DNA of 64,000 bases, from the NCBI RefSeq assembly GCF_024753565.1, contig NZ_JANTPT010000001.1, positions 1,321,969 to 1,385,968 of the forward strand, written 5' to 3'. A model generated the notes under the pieces. The model saw nothing but the letters and a program-made list of their open reading frames with translations. It was not told the DNA's origin and made no database searches. The position numbers were made by a program, and so were the translations under genes. Positions 18,133 to 26,019 of the stretch are shown here, in pieces (positions within the stretch are counted from its first letter, which is position 1; every line of letters starts with the position of its first letter). Source of the DNA: Mechercharimyces sp. CAU 1602 (lineage in GTDB: Bacteria > Bacillota > Bacilli > Thermoactinomycetales > JANTPT01).

Positions 18133-18951
18133 ATGTTTTCTTTCCTACTTGTAGCAACACTATCTGTATTTATGTATATGACACTTTTTTGGCTAGTGGC
18201 ACAGTGGAAACAAGATCTGTCTATCGTCGACATTGCCTGGGGCGGTGGTTTTGTCGTTATCACCACCTCTTTGCTCTTTCTCCAAGACGAGTATACTTTT
18301 CGTCAGCTTCTTATCACTACCTTGGTCACTCTCTGGGGTGTGCGTTTAATGAACTATTTGTATCGCCGCAATCGAGGAGCAGGAGAAGATTACCGCTATA
18401 CCGCTATGCGCAAGCGCTGGTTAGCCAAAGGAAAAAGTGTCGCGTTGACTAGCTATATTCGAGTCTATCTCCTACAAGGTGTCGTCATGCTCCTTATTGC
18501 ATATCCCCTTGTAGCCGTTCATGCCTGGGACGACGGCTCATCTTTTGGGATATTAGATGGAATTGGGCTCCTCCTTTGGATCATCGGTTTCCTCTTCGAA
18601 GTAATTGGCGATTACCAATTAGAGAAGTTTAAAGAAAAGAAGCATAATAAGGGGAAAGTAATGATGTCAGGTTTATGGAAATACACCCGCCATCCCAACT
18701 ATTTCGGTGAAGCTACACTTTGGTGGGGAATCTATCTAATTGTCTGCTCCGTTCCTTATGGTTGGACTACTTTTTTTGCCCCTGCTATTCTTCACTTTTC
18801 GCTTCTCAAGGTGTCAGGGGTACCACCTCTAGAAAAAAAAGCGATGAAAAAGCCAGCTTATCGTGCTTACTCGAAGCGAACAAACCGCTTTATTCCCTGG
18901 TTCCCCAAACAAGAAACCAAGGGTGATTCCTCTAACTCCCTTCATCAGTAA
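18133..18951 (+). CDS. DUF1295 membrane protein (steroid 5-alpha-reductase-like)
   Basis: 272 residues, about six membrane helices. The conserved C-terminal motif YTRHPNYFGEATLWWGIYL (about 177-195) is the mark of DUF1295 and related steroid 5-alpha-reductase and isoprenylcysteine methyltransferase folds, where it helps bind the cofactor. RNRGAGEDYRYTAMRKRW (about 75-92) is also typical. Substrate unknown; a membrane lipid or isoprenoid is likely from the fold. AAAGGAG lies 9 bases before the ATG. The promoter carries repeats shared with the downstream B12-binding regulator. I recall DUF1295 genes in LitR regulons of other bacteria, which supports this link. Confidence 0.87.
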   Translation: MFSFLLVATLSVFMYMTLFWLVAQWKQDLSIVDIAWGGGFVVITTSLLFLQDEYTFRQLLITTLVTLWGVRLMNYLYRRNRGAGEDYRYTAMRKRWLAKGKSVALTSYIRVYLLQGVVMLLIAYPLVAVHAWDDGSSFGILDGIGLLLWIIGFLFEVIGDYQLEKFKEKKHNKGKVMMSGLWKYTRHPNYFGEATLWWGIYLIVCSVPYGWTTFFAPAILHFSLLKVSGVPPLEKKAMKKPAYRAYSKRTNRFIPWFPKQETKGDSSNSLHQ

Positions 18952-18980
18952 GACGAAGACCGTGCTCACCACTTTTTCTT

Positions 18981-19020
18981 TTTGTACACTTCTTGTATAG
19001 TATATGTATAGATTGTACTA
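18981..19020 (+). promoter_or_regulatory. Operator repeats in front of the B12-binding MerR gene
   Basis: Four copies of a TTGTACA-like core begin at 18982 (TTGTACA), 18993 (TTGTATA), 19004 (ATGTATA) and 19013 (TTGTACT), the first three spaced exactly 11 bases apart. This matches the helical-phase direct repeats known for CarH operators and points to autoregulation. Promoter elements are embedded; the pair TTGTAT (18993) and TACTAT (19016), 17 bases apart, is one candidate, but the exact -10 is unclear. Confidence 0.65.
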
Positions 19021-19050
19021 TTTTTTTCTCGCGAAAGAGTGAAATAACAA

Positions 19051-19938
19051 ATGTATAATATTCGTGCAGCAGCAGAAAAGACAGGTGTATCAGCAGGGAC
19101 TCTGCGTGCCTGGGAACGTCGTTATGGTTTATCCCCTTCAGGTCGTACTACAGGGGGGCATCGCCTCTATTCTGAAGAAGATATTGCTACCCTTACCTGG
19201 CTAAAAAAACAGATAGAGGAACAAGGGCTAACCATATCTCGGGCGATAAAGAAACTATCCGTGCAAAAAGCAGTTTCTTTCTCTTCGCCTGCAGCAACCC
19301 CATCACCAATATCCACCAACACAGATCTACAAGAGGCACTATATGAAGCACTCATCTCCTTTCAAGGAAATCAAGCCCACTCCCTTCTTGATTACGGTTT
19401 TTCCCTCTACTCCCACGAACACGTTTTTCACTATCTCCTACTCCCGATTGCACAGCGAGTGGGAGATGCGTGGGAAAAAGGAGAAATCAGTGTGGCACAA
19501 GAACATCACGCTACACAACTGTTACTACAGCGTTGTTATCGCCTCATGGAAATATTTACAACACAACCCCACCTCCCTCATATGCTCGCACTCTGTCCCG
19601 AAGGCGAGCATCATCAGATGGGGCTTCTTTTCTTTACGCTCTTCTTACGCAAAAAAGGCGTGTCCGTAATTTATCTCGGTCCCAACACCCCCTCTGCTGG
19701 GTTAACACCCATAATTTCTCAACAAAAAATCTCCCATGTATGTCTCTCCATCTCTCAAACGGAACGGCAAAAGCAACTTATCCACCTCATTAATGAGTTA
19801 CTTCTCCATCATCCTAAACTTCAATTTGTCCTCGGAGGAAAAGGGATAAAACGCATTCCTTCGCCGTACGATCAATGGGTGCTTTCAGAAGAAATAGATG
19901 CATGGGAACAGTGGTACAAACAAAACATTTTTCGTTAG
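19051..19938 (+). CDS. CarH/LitR-type MerR regulator with cobalamin-binding photosensory domain
   Basis: 295 residues. An N-terminal MerR winged-helix (1-70, IRAAAEKTGVSAGTLRAWER and TGGHRLYSEEDI) is followed by a four-helix B12-cap domain and a B12-binding Rossmann domain. Diagnostic sites are present: Wx9EH as WEKGEISVAQEH (about 144-155) and ExHxxG as EGEHHQMG (about 187), whose His is the lower cobalt ligand. This is the CarH/LitR class, which represses DNA in the dark with adenosylcobalamin and releases it in light. The residue right after the Trp is Glu rather than the His that serves as upper ligand in Thermus CarH. Repeats in front of this gene and DUF1295 are probable binding sites. 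Confidence 0.87.
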   Translation: MYNIRAAAEKTGVSAGTLRAWERRYGLSPSGRTTGGHRLYSEEDIATLTWLKKQIEEQGLTISRAIKKLSVQKAVSFSSPAATPSPISTNTDLQEALYEALISFQGNQAHSLLDYGFSLYSHEHVFHYLLLPIAQRVGDAWEKGEISVAQEHHATQLLLQRCYRLMEIFTTQPHLPHMLALCPEGEHHQMGLLFFTLFLRKKGVSVIYLGPNTPSAGLTPIISQQKISHVCLSISQTERQKQLIHLINELLLHHPKLQFVLGGKGIKRIPSPYDQWVLSEEIDAWEQWYKQNIFR

Positions 19939-19943
19939 AGCAC

Positions 19944-19982
19944 AAACAAAGGGAGACTCACCAGAGTGAGCCCCCTTTGTTT
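19944..19982. terminator. Bidirectional terminator between the regulator and a small-peptide gene
   Basis: AAACAAAGGG and CCCTTTGTTT pair over 10 bp, with an inner CTCAC/GTGAG stem above a small internal loop. It lies just after the regulator stop and just before the end of the convergent 29-residue gene. Confidence 0.75.
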
Positions 19983-19983
19983 G

Positions 19984-20073
19984 CTACTTAATCTTCTTCT
20001 TAAAAAAGCTTTTTGCCCTTTTTTTCCCCAGCTTCATCTCTTTTTTAAAATTGAGTATCACTTTTTTGATCAT
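19984..20073 (-). CDS. Small lysine-rich peptide, 29 residues
   Basis: A short frame with a good ribosome-binding site (GAGGAAGGTG, then 7 bases, ATG). The 29-residue product starts MIKKVILNFKKEMKLGKK and ends FFKKKIK, with 13 Lys/Arg and no acidic residue except one Glu. It would form an amphipathic cationic helix. It is followed directly by a shared terminator. It could be a membrane-active or nucleic-acid-binding peptide; no family is recognised. I rate it likely real on the ribosome-binding site and terminator. Confidence 0.45.
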   Translation of the reverse strand: MIKKVILNFKKEMKLGKKRAKSFFKKKIK

Positions 20074-20224
20074 ACTTTTTCACCTTCCTCTTTCTCATTA
20101 CTACCACTATATGCCGAGTAAATCAGGTTGGTGAATGTGGAAGAACAAACCTTCTCGAAAAGGGTTCACACGATGAGTACCGAATTGATTGTAGTATAAA
20201 ATTCCCTGCGAGAGGGTGACTCAC

Positions 20225-21859
20225 TTGAATTTCATCGTACGCCGCTCGACATTGTTGATTTTGTGCTCCATCGTAGGAATATTACCACTTGCTATTCTAC
20301 ACGGATGTAAACAGCGACTCGCTGCACCTGCAGGTATAGTAGAAATGGGCAATGTTCTTTCCAAGAAAGAGCAAGCCGAATGGAAAAAAAAGAGTGAGAC
20401 AGGGCTTATCCCTGGCACATGGTATGTAGGAGAAATGCCAAAAAAACAGGTCAAAGAAAAGCTTCCACTCGTCTTTGTTCAAGGGCTAGGATCCAATACG
20501 AGCACGTGGGTGAAAGGCTCCGACAACCTATATCAAACGGTTTACAAAGCTGGTTACCAGACCGCTTTTGTGCAACTATATGACGCTGCGGGAAGAGAAT
20601 TTGCCGGTAGCCAATGGGATAATGGAAAAGTATTGGCCAAACAGCTACAAAAAATATCTCAACACTATGGACAAAAAGTAAATGTGATCGCCCATAGTAA
20701 GGGGGGTGTAGATACACAAACCGCCCTCATTTATAACGGGGCAGATGCTTATGTAAATAATGTAATCACCCTTGGGTCCCCGCACTACGGCTCCAACCTC
20801 GCAAATTTGACCCACAGCTGGTACGCCGGTTGGTTAGGCAAACTGCTTGGACAAAAAAGCGCTGGTACCTATGCCATGCAGACCGGACAGATGGATAGAT
20901 ACCGCCACCAAACAGACAATCACAAAAAAGTAAATTTACATGATTATTTCACCGCCGCAGGCACCGATTGGGGTGAGGTTGGCAGTTACCTCTGGATGGG
21001 AGGTGTCTACCTCAGCACCTATGGGGAAAGTGACGGCGTCGTCAATGTGTGGAGCACCCAATTGTCTTACGCCGACCATCTCTTTACCGCTGACACGTTA
21101 AACCATGATACGATCACTGCTGGGAAAAAGGTATTCCCCCGTATCGAAAAAGCTTTAACCGCTTCCAACTCACCATCACAAAACCCACCCCCGTCGCAAA
21201 CCCACGGTGATAATGACAAATATCTACATGGAGGGGAACTTCTCCCCAACCGCACACTAGAGAAAGAAGTAGCCGTGCAGACAGGAGAAGAAAATGTGGT
21301 TATTCAAATATTGACCAAAGGTGAGGTAAACATCCACCTCGTCTCACCTACTGGACAGACATATACAAAGCAGAGCGAAGAGTATACCTTTGGTCAAGGG
21401 AAACAATATTTCGCCGATGCGCGTATTCAAGCATTTCAGCTCAAACAACCTGAGACAGGAACATGGAAAGTTACTCTTGAGGCAGATCACAAAGATGCCT
21501 ACCTCCTCATCACTACCTTCGATAAACCCGAAATCGCCACCGTTGAAGTTGATAAAAGTGATCAAGGTGAGGTTCCTGTAACTGTAAAGATACGCACCCC
21601 AGAAAAATACGACTTAGATAGCATGAAGATGACCATGAGGGTGCTCCCTATGGATGAGAAGGAGCCTAACTTCTCCACCAATCATCATCTGTCTACTTTA
21701 AAGCAGCATGCATCACAGCCTCATCAGTTTACAGGGGTTTTTAACGATACAAGTCCCACCTCAATCTACAATATCACGGTCGATATCAGTGGAAAGCGAA
21801 ACAACGGGCAACCCTTTCAGCGCACCCTTGTAAGTTCGGTATATGTGCAATCGCCTTGA
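20225..21859 (+). CDS. Secreted alpha/beta hydrolase (lipase-like), paralogue 2
   Basis: About 544 residues, clearly homologous over its length to the product of the 6473-8194 gene. N-terminal export segment (STLLILCSIVGILPLAILHGC) ending at a Cys that might be a lipoprotein site, although LHGC is a poor lipobox. Then SETGLIPGTWYVGE (shared almost exactly with paralogue 1), FVQGLGSNTSTW, nucleophile elbow AHSKGG (about 165), ESDGVVNVWS (Asp) and DTLNHDTITAGKKVF (His). The C-terminal beta domains are also shared. TTG start preferred, with GAGAGGGTGA upstream; a GTG three codons earlier overlaps that SD. Confidence 0.82.
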   Translation: MNFIVRRSTLLILCSIVGILPLAILHGCKQRLAAPAGIVEMGNVLSKKEQAEWKKKSETGLIPGTWYVGEMPKKQVKEKLPLVFVQGLGSNTSTWVKGSDNLYQTVYKAGYQTAFVQLYDAAGREFAGSQWDNGKVLAKQLQKISQHYGQKVNVIAHSKGGVDTQTALIYNGADAYVNNVITLGSPHYGSNLANLTHSWYAGWLGKLLGQKSAGTYAMQTGQMDRYRHQTDNHKKVNLHDYFTAAGTDWGEVGSYLWMGGVYLSTYGESDGVVNVWSTQLSYADHLFTADTLNHDTITAGKKVFPRIEKALTASNSPSQNPPPSQTHGDNDKYLHGGELLPNRTLEKEVAVQTGEENVVIQILTKGEVNIHLVSPTGQTYTKQSEEYTFGQGKQYFADARIQAFQLKQPETGTWKVTLEADHKDAYLLITTFDKPEIATVEVDKSDQGEVPVTVKIRTPEKYDLDSMKMTMRVLPMDEKEPNFSTNHHLSTLKQHASQPHQFTGVFNDTSPTSIYNITVDISGKRNNGQPFQRTLVSSVYVQSP

Positions 21860-21889
21860 CAGCCCTTATGCCCCAATGGAGGGGCTGTC
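21858..21889 (+). terminator. Terminator of lipase paralogue 2
   Basis: GACAGCCC and GGGCTGTC form an 8-bp stem beginning at the stop codon, followed by AAAGTTTCCTTT. The T-run is weak. Confidence 0.6.
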
Positions 21890-22044
21890 AAAGTTTCCTT
21901 TATGCATACTGATACCAAAGGGATGCCCCGCACTATAGCCACCTTCTACCATCAAGAAGGTATCTCCATAGGAAAAAGCAGAAATAAGTAACAGCTCACA
22001 GCCGCACCACAATCTATTTGCTAGTAACATACTATCTCTCTTCC

Positions 22045-23028
22045 TTATGCTATCGTTTCATCGACTCGTAGCAATACCTTCCCAATATGCTTCCTTTCCT
22101 CGATCAAGCGATGGGCGTCAGCTATATCTTCTAGTGGATATTCATTCCCCACCCTTATCTCTAACGCACCTTTAATAAGTAGTGTGAATACCTCATCCGC
22201 AACCTTTCTCAGCAGGTGTGGCCTTTTCTTTCGTGTTGTCCCCAGACTAAATCCAAGGATCGAGCGGCAACTAGCATGAAGCTGATTCGTTTGTATTTTT
22301 CCTGCCTCTCCACCGGAATTACCAAAATGAACGATTCTTCCATAAGGAGCCACACACTCCATACTCTCTTCCGTCACACTTCCTGCGATCGAGTCGAGGA
22401 CAATATCAACTCCTTTTCCCTCAGTCCACTTATTTACGCTCTCAGAAAAGTTATCATATGTACAAACATGATCTGCTCCTGATTCCCTAACTACAGCCGC
22501 TTTACCCAAATTGCTCACTGTCCCTATCACTTTTCTAGCTCCCAAGTATTTTGCTAGTTGAATCGCTGTTGTTCCCACCCCACCCGATGCCGCATGGATC
22601 AATACACTTTCACCTGGCTCTATTCGAGCCACATCACGCAGTAGTGCAAGTGATAAAAAAGAGACTGTTGGACACGCCGCCGCTACTCTCATCGATACCT
22701 GGTCGGGTATTGGAAAGGTTAAAACCGCCTCTGCTACAACATACTCCGCATACGCACCTTCCTTAGGAAAAGCGACAACGCGCTGTCCCCTTTTAATCCC
22801 TACCACGCCTTCTCCAAGTTCTTCAACCACACCTGCAACATCCAGTCCTAAAATTAGTGGAAACAATCCTCTTGCTTTTTTTCCTGTCCGATTTTTAATA
22901 TCAGCAAAGTTAACACTTGTATTAGCCACCCGAATCAATACTTCACCTGCACCCACCTGCGGCTTCTCGATTTCACAAACTCGTAACACTTCTGGACCAC
23001 CAAACTGCTCTATCACAATTGCCTTCAT
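22045..23028 (-). CDS. Zinc-independent MDR quinone oxidoreductase (NADPH-type)
   Basis: 327 residues of the medium-chain dehydrogenase/reductase superfamily, quinone-oxidoreductase branch. N-terminal MKAIVIEQFGGPEVLRV, GLDVAGVVEELGEGV (about 64), then the nucleotide-binding loop HAASGGVGTTAIQLAKYLGA (about 143-162). The Cys/His zinc ligands of alcohol dehydrogenases are missing, as expected for this branch. It probably reduces quinones or reactive carbonyls with NADPH. GGAAGTTC precedes the ATG. It is divergent from the acetyltransferase gene. Confidence 0.88.
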   Translation of the reverse strand: MKAIVIEQFGGPEVLRVCEIEKPQVGAGEVLIRVANTSVNFADIKNRTGKKARGLFPLILGLDVAGVVEELGEGVVGIKRGQRVVAFPKEGAYAEYVVAEAVLTFPIPDQVSMRVAAACPTVSFLSLALLRDVARIEPGESVLIHAASGGVGTTAIQLAKYLGARKVIGTVSNLGKAAVVRESGADHVCTYDNFSESVNKWTEGKGVDIVLDSIAGSVTEESMECVAPYGRIVHFGNSGGEAGKIQTNQLHASCRSILGFSLGTTRKKRPHLLRKVADEVFTLLIKGALEIRVGNEYPLEDIADAHRLIEERKHIGKVLLRVDETIA

Positions 23029-23089
23029 TCATGAACTTCCTTTCGTTTTAGCCTATGATATACTTACAAAAAGCGACAAGGAGGATACC

Positions 23090-23650
23090 ATGATTTCACT
23101 CAAACAGCTAACTCAGGAAGATGCGCCCCAGCTTTTCGAATTCGAATGCCAAAACCGCATCTATTTTGAAAGCATGATCCCTGGACGCGGGGATGATTAT
23201 TACCATTACCCCACTTTTCTCCAGCGCCACGATGCTTTACTAACTGAGCAAGCAGACGGTCTTTCAACCTTTCATCTTATTCTCGACGAGCATAAAAGAA
23301 TCATAGGTCGTATCAACTTGGTTGACATCCACCATCACTGTGCCCATATCGGCTACCGGATTGGAGAACACCACGTAGGAAAGGGAATCGCAACTAACGC
23401 ACTCACTCTTTTAATCTCACATACGCGTAAACTGAAGCTCATCCATACCTTATACGCCAAAACCACAACCACCAACATCCCTTCTCAGCGAGTGCTCACC
23501 CGTAATAACTTTACGTGCACTCACACTGAAACACTCGACTGCGAGGGGGAGTCTATACAATTTCTCCACTATCAACTATCTTTTCATCCTCCCCATGAGG
23601 AAGATTTACCATCGGAAATCGCGTCTAACGATAAGATATACTCCGAATAA
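23090..23650 (+). CDS. GNAT N-acetyltransferase (RimJ/RimL type)
   Basis: 186 residues with the GNAT fold. The opening SLKQLTQEDAPQLFEFECQN, the central IGRINLVDI strand, and the acetyl-CoA pyrophosphate loop HHVGKGIATNALTLL (about 96-110) are clear, ending with TNIPSQRVLTRNNF, the motif B pattern of RimJ-like enzymes. It transfers acetyl groups to protein N-termini or small molecules; the target cannot be read. A GGAGG box lies 7 bases before the ATG. A shared terminator follows. Confidence 0.85.
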   Translation: MISLKQLTQEDAPQLFEFECQNRIYFESMIPGRGDDYYHYPTFLQRHDALLTEQADGLSTFHLILDEHKRIIGRINLVDIHHHCAHIGYRIGEHHVGKGIATNALTLLISHTRKLKLIHTLYAKTTTTNIPSQRVLTRNNFTCTHTETLDCEGESIQFLHYQLSFHPPHEEDLPSEIASNDKIYSE

Positions 23651-23683
23651 CAAAGAACCACTTCTATCCACTCCTAGCATATC

Positions 23684-23720
23684 AAAAAAATGACCGCTCC
23701 TCGAAGTGGTCTCATTTTTT
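23684..23720. terminator. Bidirectional terminator between convergent genes
   Basis: AAAAATGACCGCT pairs with AGTGGTCTCATTTTT, with a two-base bulge and a 6-base loop. A- and T-runs on either side let it serve the acetyltransferase gene and the minus-strand gene whose stop codon lies inside it. Confidence 0.7.
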
Positions 23721-24584
23721 ATACACACACTCTCTCAACAACGAAGTGATCACCCCAATAAAATAATCCGACTCGCTTTTCAAGTTTTGAATTAATGCCT
23801 GTAATATCGAATCTTGCAGTACGGTTTCATTTCTCTTTAACAACTTCTCCAAAAAAGCGACAAACGCTTTACTTTGCTCTAATGAAACCACAGCCAGCTT
23901 ATTCACTGTTCTTTCCACAAAAGGATCCGCTTGATCTTTCTTGCGAAGTAAAGATTCCAACAATTGTTGAGACACATTTTTAACGGCCGTAAATTCCGCT
24001 CTAAACCGTAACAGTTTTTCTACATCCTTTTCGCCCAATGTAGGCTTCCATGTATATATAATTGTATTTCCGATCTCTTGATTTTTCCAAAAACAAATCT
24101 CCCACGCTTTCTGTACTGCAGAAGAAGGTGGGGTTACTCTTTTCTGCTCATGTTGGTGTTTACTTTCTTTCGCAAACGAATCTAAAATACCGAGGAAATA
24201 ATCCGATTCTTTATTAATATTATTTATAATTCCTAATAACCTCGCATCCGTACGTATCACTTTACTAGTAGCAGATATCTCTATATAAAAACGAAGAAAT
24301 CTTTTTGTTTCATTTGTAGAAACCTTAACTAATCGCTCAATTTTTCTCCACAACGCCGTTCCATTCGTCTCGTGCTGTGAACGGGCAAGTGTCTCCATCA
24401 ATGCAACCGCTTGACTTTCAATCCCTTTAAAAATGGTTCGAAAACGCACCAATTGCGTCTCAATACTAGTCTCCAGTCCAGGATTCCATATCTGAATATT
24501 CGTATTTCCTACTAATTGGTTTGACCAAAAAACTATCTCCCACACAATTGCGGCAGGAGACCTCTCTACTACTCGTTTCATCAT
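23712..24584 (-). CDS. DUF2935-like helical protein with internal duplication
   Basis: 290 residues, two homologous all-helical halves. Half 1 (about 8-125) has WEIVFWSNQLVGNTNIQIW and NKESDYFLGILDSF. Half 2 (about 150-280) has WEICFWKNQEIGNTIIYTW and KSESDYFIGVITSL. The FW-x-x-Q opening and two-domain layout recall DUF2935 proteins, which usually carry a His in an EHA motif that could bind metal. Here the position reads GNT, so a metal site is doubtful. Function unknown. No signal peptide. The gene has no close operon partner. Confidence 0.6.
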   Translation of the reverse strand: MMKRVVERSPAAIVWEIVFWSNQLVGNTNIQIWNPGLETSIETQLVRFRTIFKGIESQAVALMETLARSQHETNGTALWRKIERLVKVSTNETKRFLRFYIEISATSKVIRTDARLLGIINNINKESDYFLGILDSFAKESKHQHEQKRVTPPSSAVQKAWEICFWKNQEIGNTIIYTWKPTLGEKDVEKLLRFRAEFTAVKNVSQQLLESLLRKKDQADPFVERTVNKLAVVSLEQSKAFVAFLEKLLKRNETVLQDSILQALIQNLKSESDYFIGVITSLLRECVYKK

Positions 24585-24764
24585 CCCACTCCCTTATATT
24601 AGCTGCACTCTTCATATCCTATGCACCTCTAGTATTTTCGGTCATAGGTTAAGATATAATTAAAACTAAAGAGGGAGGGGTAAGGCTTTTCATCTAGTTC
24701 TTTCTATACACAAACTTAAGAGTAATCACCGCGCTCAGAATCTCTTATGTACAATGGTAAGCGA

Positions 24765-25520
24765 TTAACCCTTCCCATCCACTCCATACCACTCCACCGC
24801 ATTTTGAAAAAGAACCTTCTGAGCCATACCTTCGCCCACAGTCTCCGTGATCCATTGAATATCCAAATCCCGAAATGGGCGGGCAGCACGCGTAGATGGT
24901 AAATCAGTCCCAAAAAGAAGAGCATTAGGATTAACAGCTACAATTGTACGTAATGATTCCTTAATATCTACCTCTGTTCTACCAAATCCTGTCGCTTTTA
25001 CCCTCATGCCTCGATCTACTAACTGGAGTAAAGTGGGGAACCCCGCTCGAGTTAAACCAAGGTGATCTATTGAAACTGCTGGCAGTCGCTTGATCACGGA
25101 AGCTATCTCTGGGAGAAAACGAGATTCTATATACAATTCGACATGCCAACCTGCTAACTCATACACTCGCTTCGCTAAAGCCTCTAGGTTTAATATAGAT
25201 TCTGATCCTCCTCGTCTAACATTAAACCGAACAGCTCTCACCCTATTCCGATGTAGATAGGTAATCTCTTCATCTGTAGCCGAAAATGGCAACTGGGTTA
25301 CTCCGACGAACATCTCGCCTAATCGAGATAAAGCATCGAGAAGATAGCTTTGATCAAACGCTTGAAACGAACCAGAAACAACCGCTCCCCCCACAATGTC
25401 AAGGTGATCTGTCCGCTTGCAGTAATCTTTCACTGTATATGAGGGTGGTAGATACTCTTGATTTTTAATTAGAGGAAAACGGGGATCAATTATATGAAAA
25501 TGAGCATCAAATATTCCCAT
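24765..25520 (-). CDS. Amidohydrolase-family TIM-barrel hydrolase
   Basis: 251 residues. Opens MGIFDAHFHIIDPRFP, where the HxH pair binds metal; VSIDHLGLTRAG (about 150) provides another His, and LFGTDLPSTRAARP (about 212) the catalytic Asp. This is the amidohydrolase_2 branch (PF04909), which contains lactonases, decarboxylases and hydrolases of cyclic compounds. The substrate cannot be read. It stands alone on the minus strand, with a weak ribosome-binding site (GGAGGGTAACTG) before the ATG. Confidence 0.85.
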   Translation of the reverse strand: MGIFDAHFHIIDPRFPLIKNQEYLPPSYTVKDYCKRTDHLDIVGGAVVSGSFQAFDQSYLLDALSRLGEMFVGVTQLPFSATDEEITYLHRNRVRAVRFNVRRGGSESILNLEALAKRVYELAGWHVELYIESRFLPEIASVIKRLPAVSIDHLGLTRAGFPTLLQLVDRGMRVKATGFGRTEVDIKESLRTIVAVNPNALLFGTDLPSTRAARPFRDLDIQWITETVGEGMAQKVLFQNAVEWYGVDGKG

Positions 25521-25575
25521 CAGTTACCCTCCACTGTATGAAATCCAACGATTATGTACGATGAAAGCTATTATC

Positions 25576-25797
25576 CTATATGGAATAAATCTGTTCTTGC
25601 TCAGAGATTCCGTTTTCACCGACACTTGATTCTAGTTGCTGTCGTTCGTACTCCTCTTGTTTTTGGATATTATAAAACACGAAAATATAAGAAATTGCGG
25701 TGATAACAATTAAGATTATCAATGAAACATCAAAATAGTTTATTTTTTTAAGATTAGATTTCTCTCTAGACTGCTTCCCCTTTTTTCTACTCAACAA
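25576..25797 (-). CDS. Hypothetical small membrane protein, 73 residues
   Basis: Basic N-terminus (SRKKGKQSREKSNLKK), one membrane helix (VSLIILIVITAISYIFVFY, about 24-42) and an acidic tail (EEYERQQLESSVGENGISEQ), so the tail should lie outside. Two TTG codons in a row could start it; GGGGGGAT lies upstream. No family recognised. It follows the amidohydrolase and precedes a surface hydrolase. Confidence 0.5.
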   Translation of the reverse strand: MLSRKKGKQSREKSNLKKINYFDVSLIILIVITAISYIFVFYNIQKQEEYERQQLESSVGENGISEQEQIYSI

Positions 25798-25920
25798 AAT
25801 AATCCCCCCTATGTAACATAAATGAAAATATAAATTACTCTATCACACATCTATTCAAAATACTAGTAATTAACTCCTACAATCTCAGTTAATCGTGCTC
25901 CCAGTACGATCCCTAAAGTA

Positions 25921-25958
25921 ATAAAATAGCCCTAACACTTATATGTGTCGCGGGCTAT
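25921..25958 (-). terminator. Terminator of the surface hydrolase gene
   Basis: ATAGCCC and GGGCTAT form a 7-bp stem with an inner ACAC/GTGT stem, followed on the minus strand by TTTTATT. It lies 60 bases after the hydrolase stop. Confidence 0.75.
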
Positions 25959-26019
25959 AAATATGGTTCAAACAGAGCTAACTCTAAACTCCTGTAATAT
26001 CTTACTATAGCCCATATGA

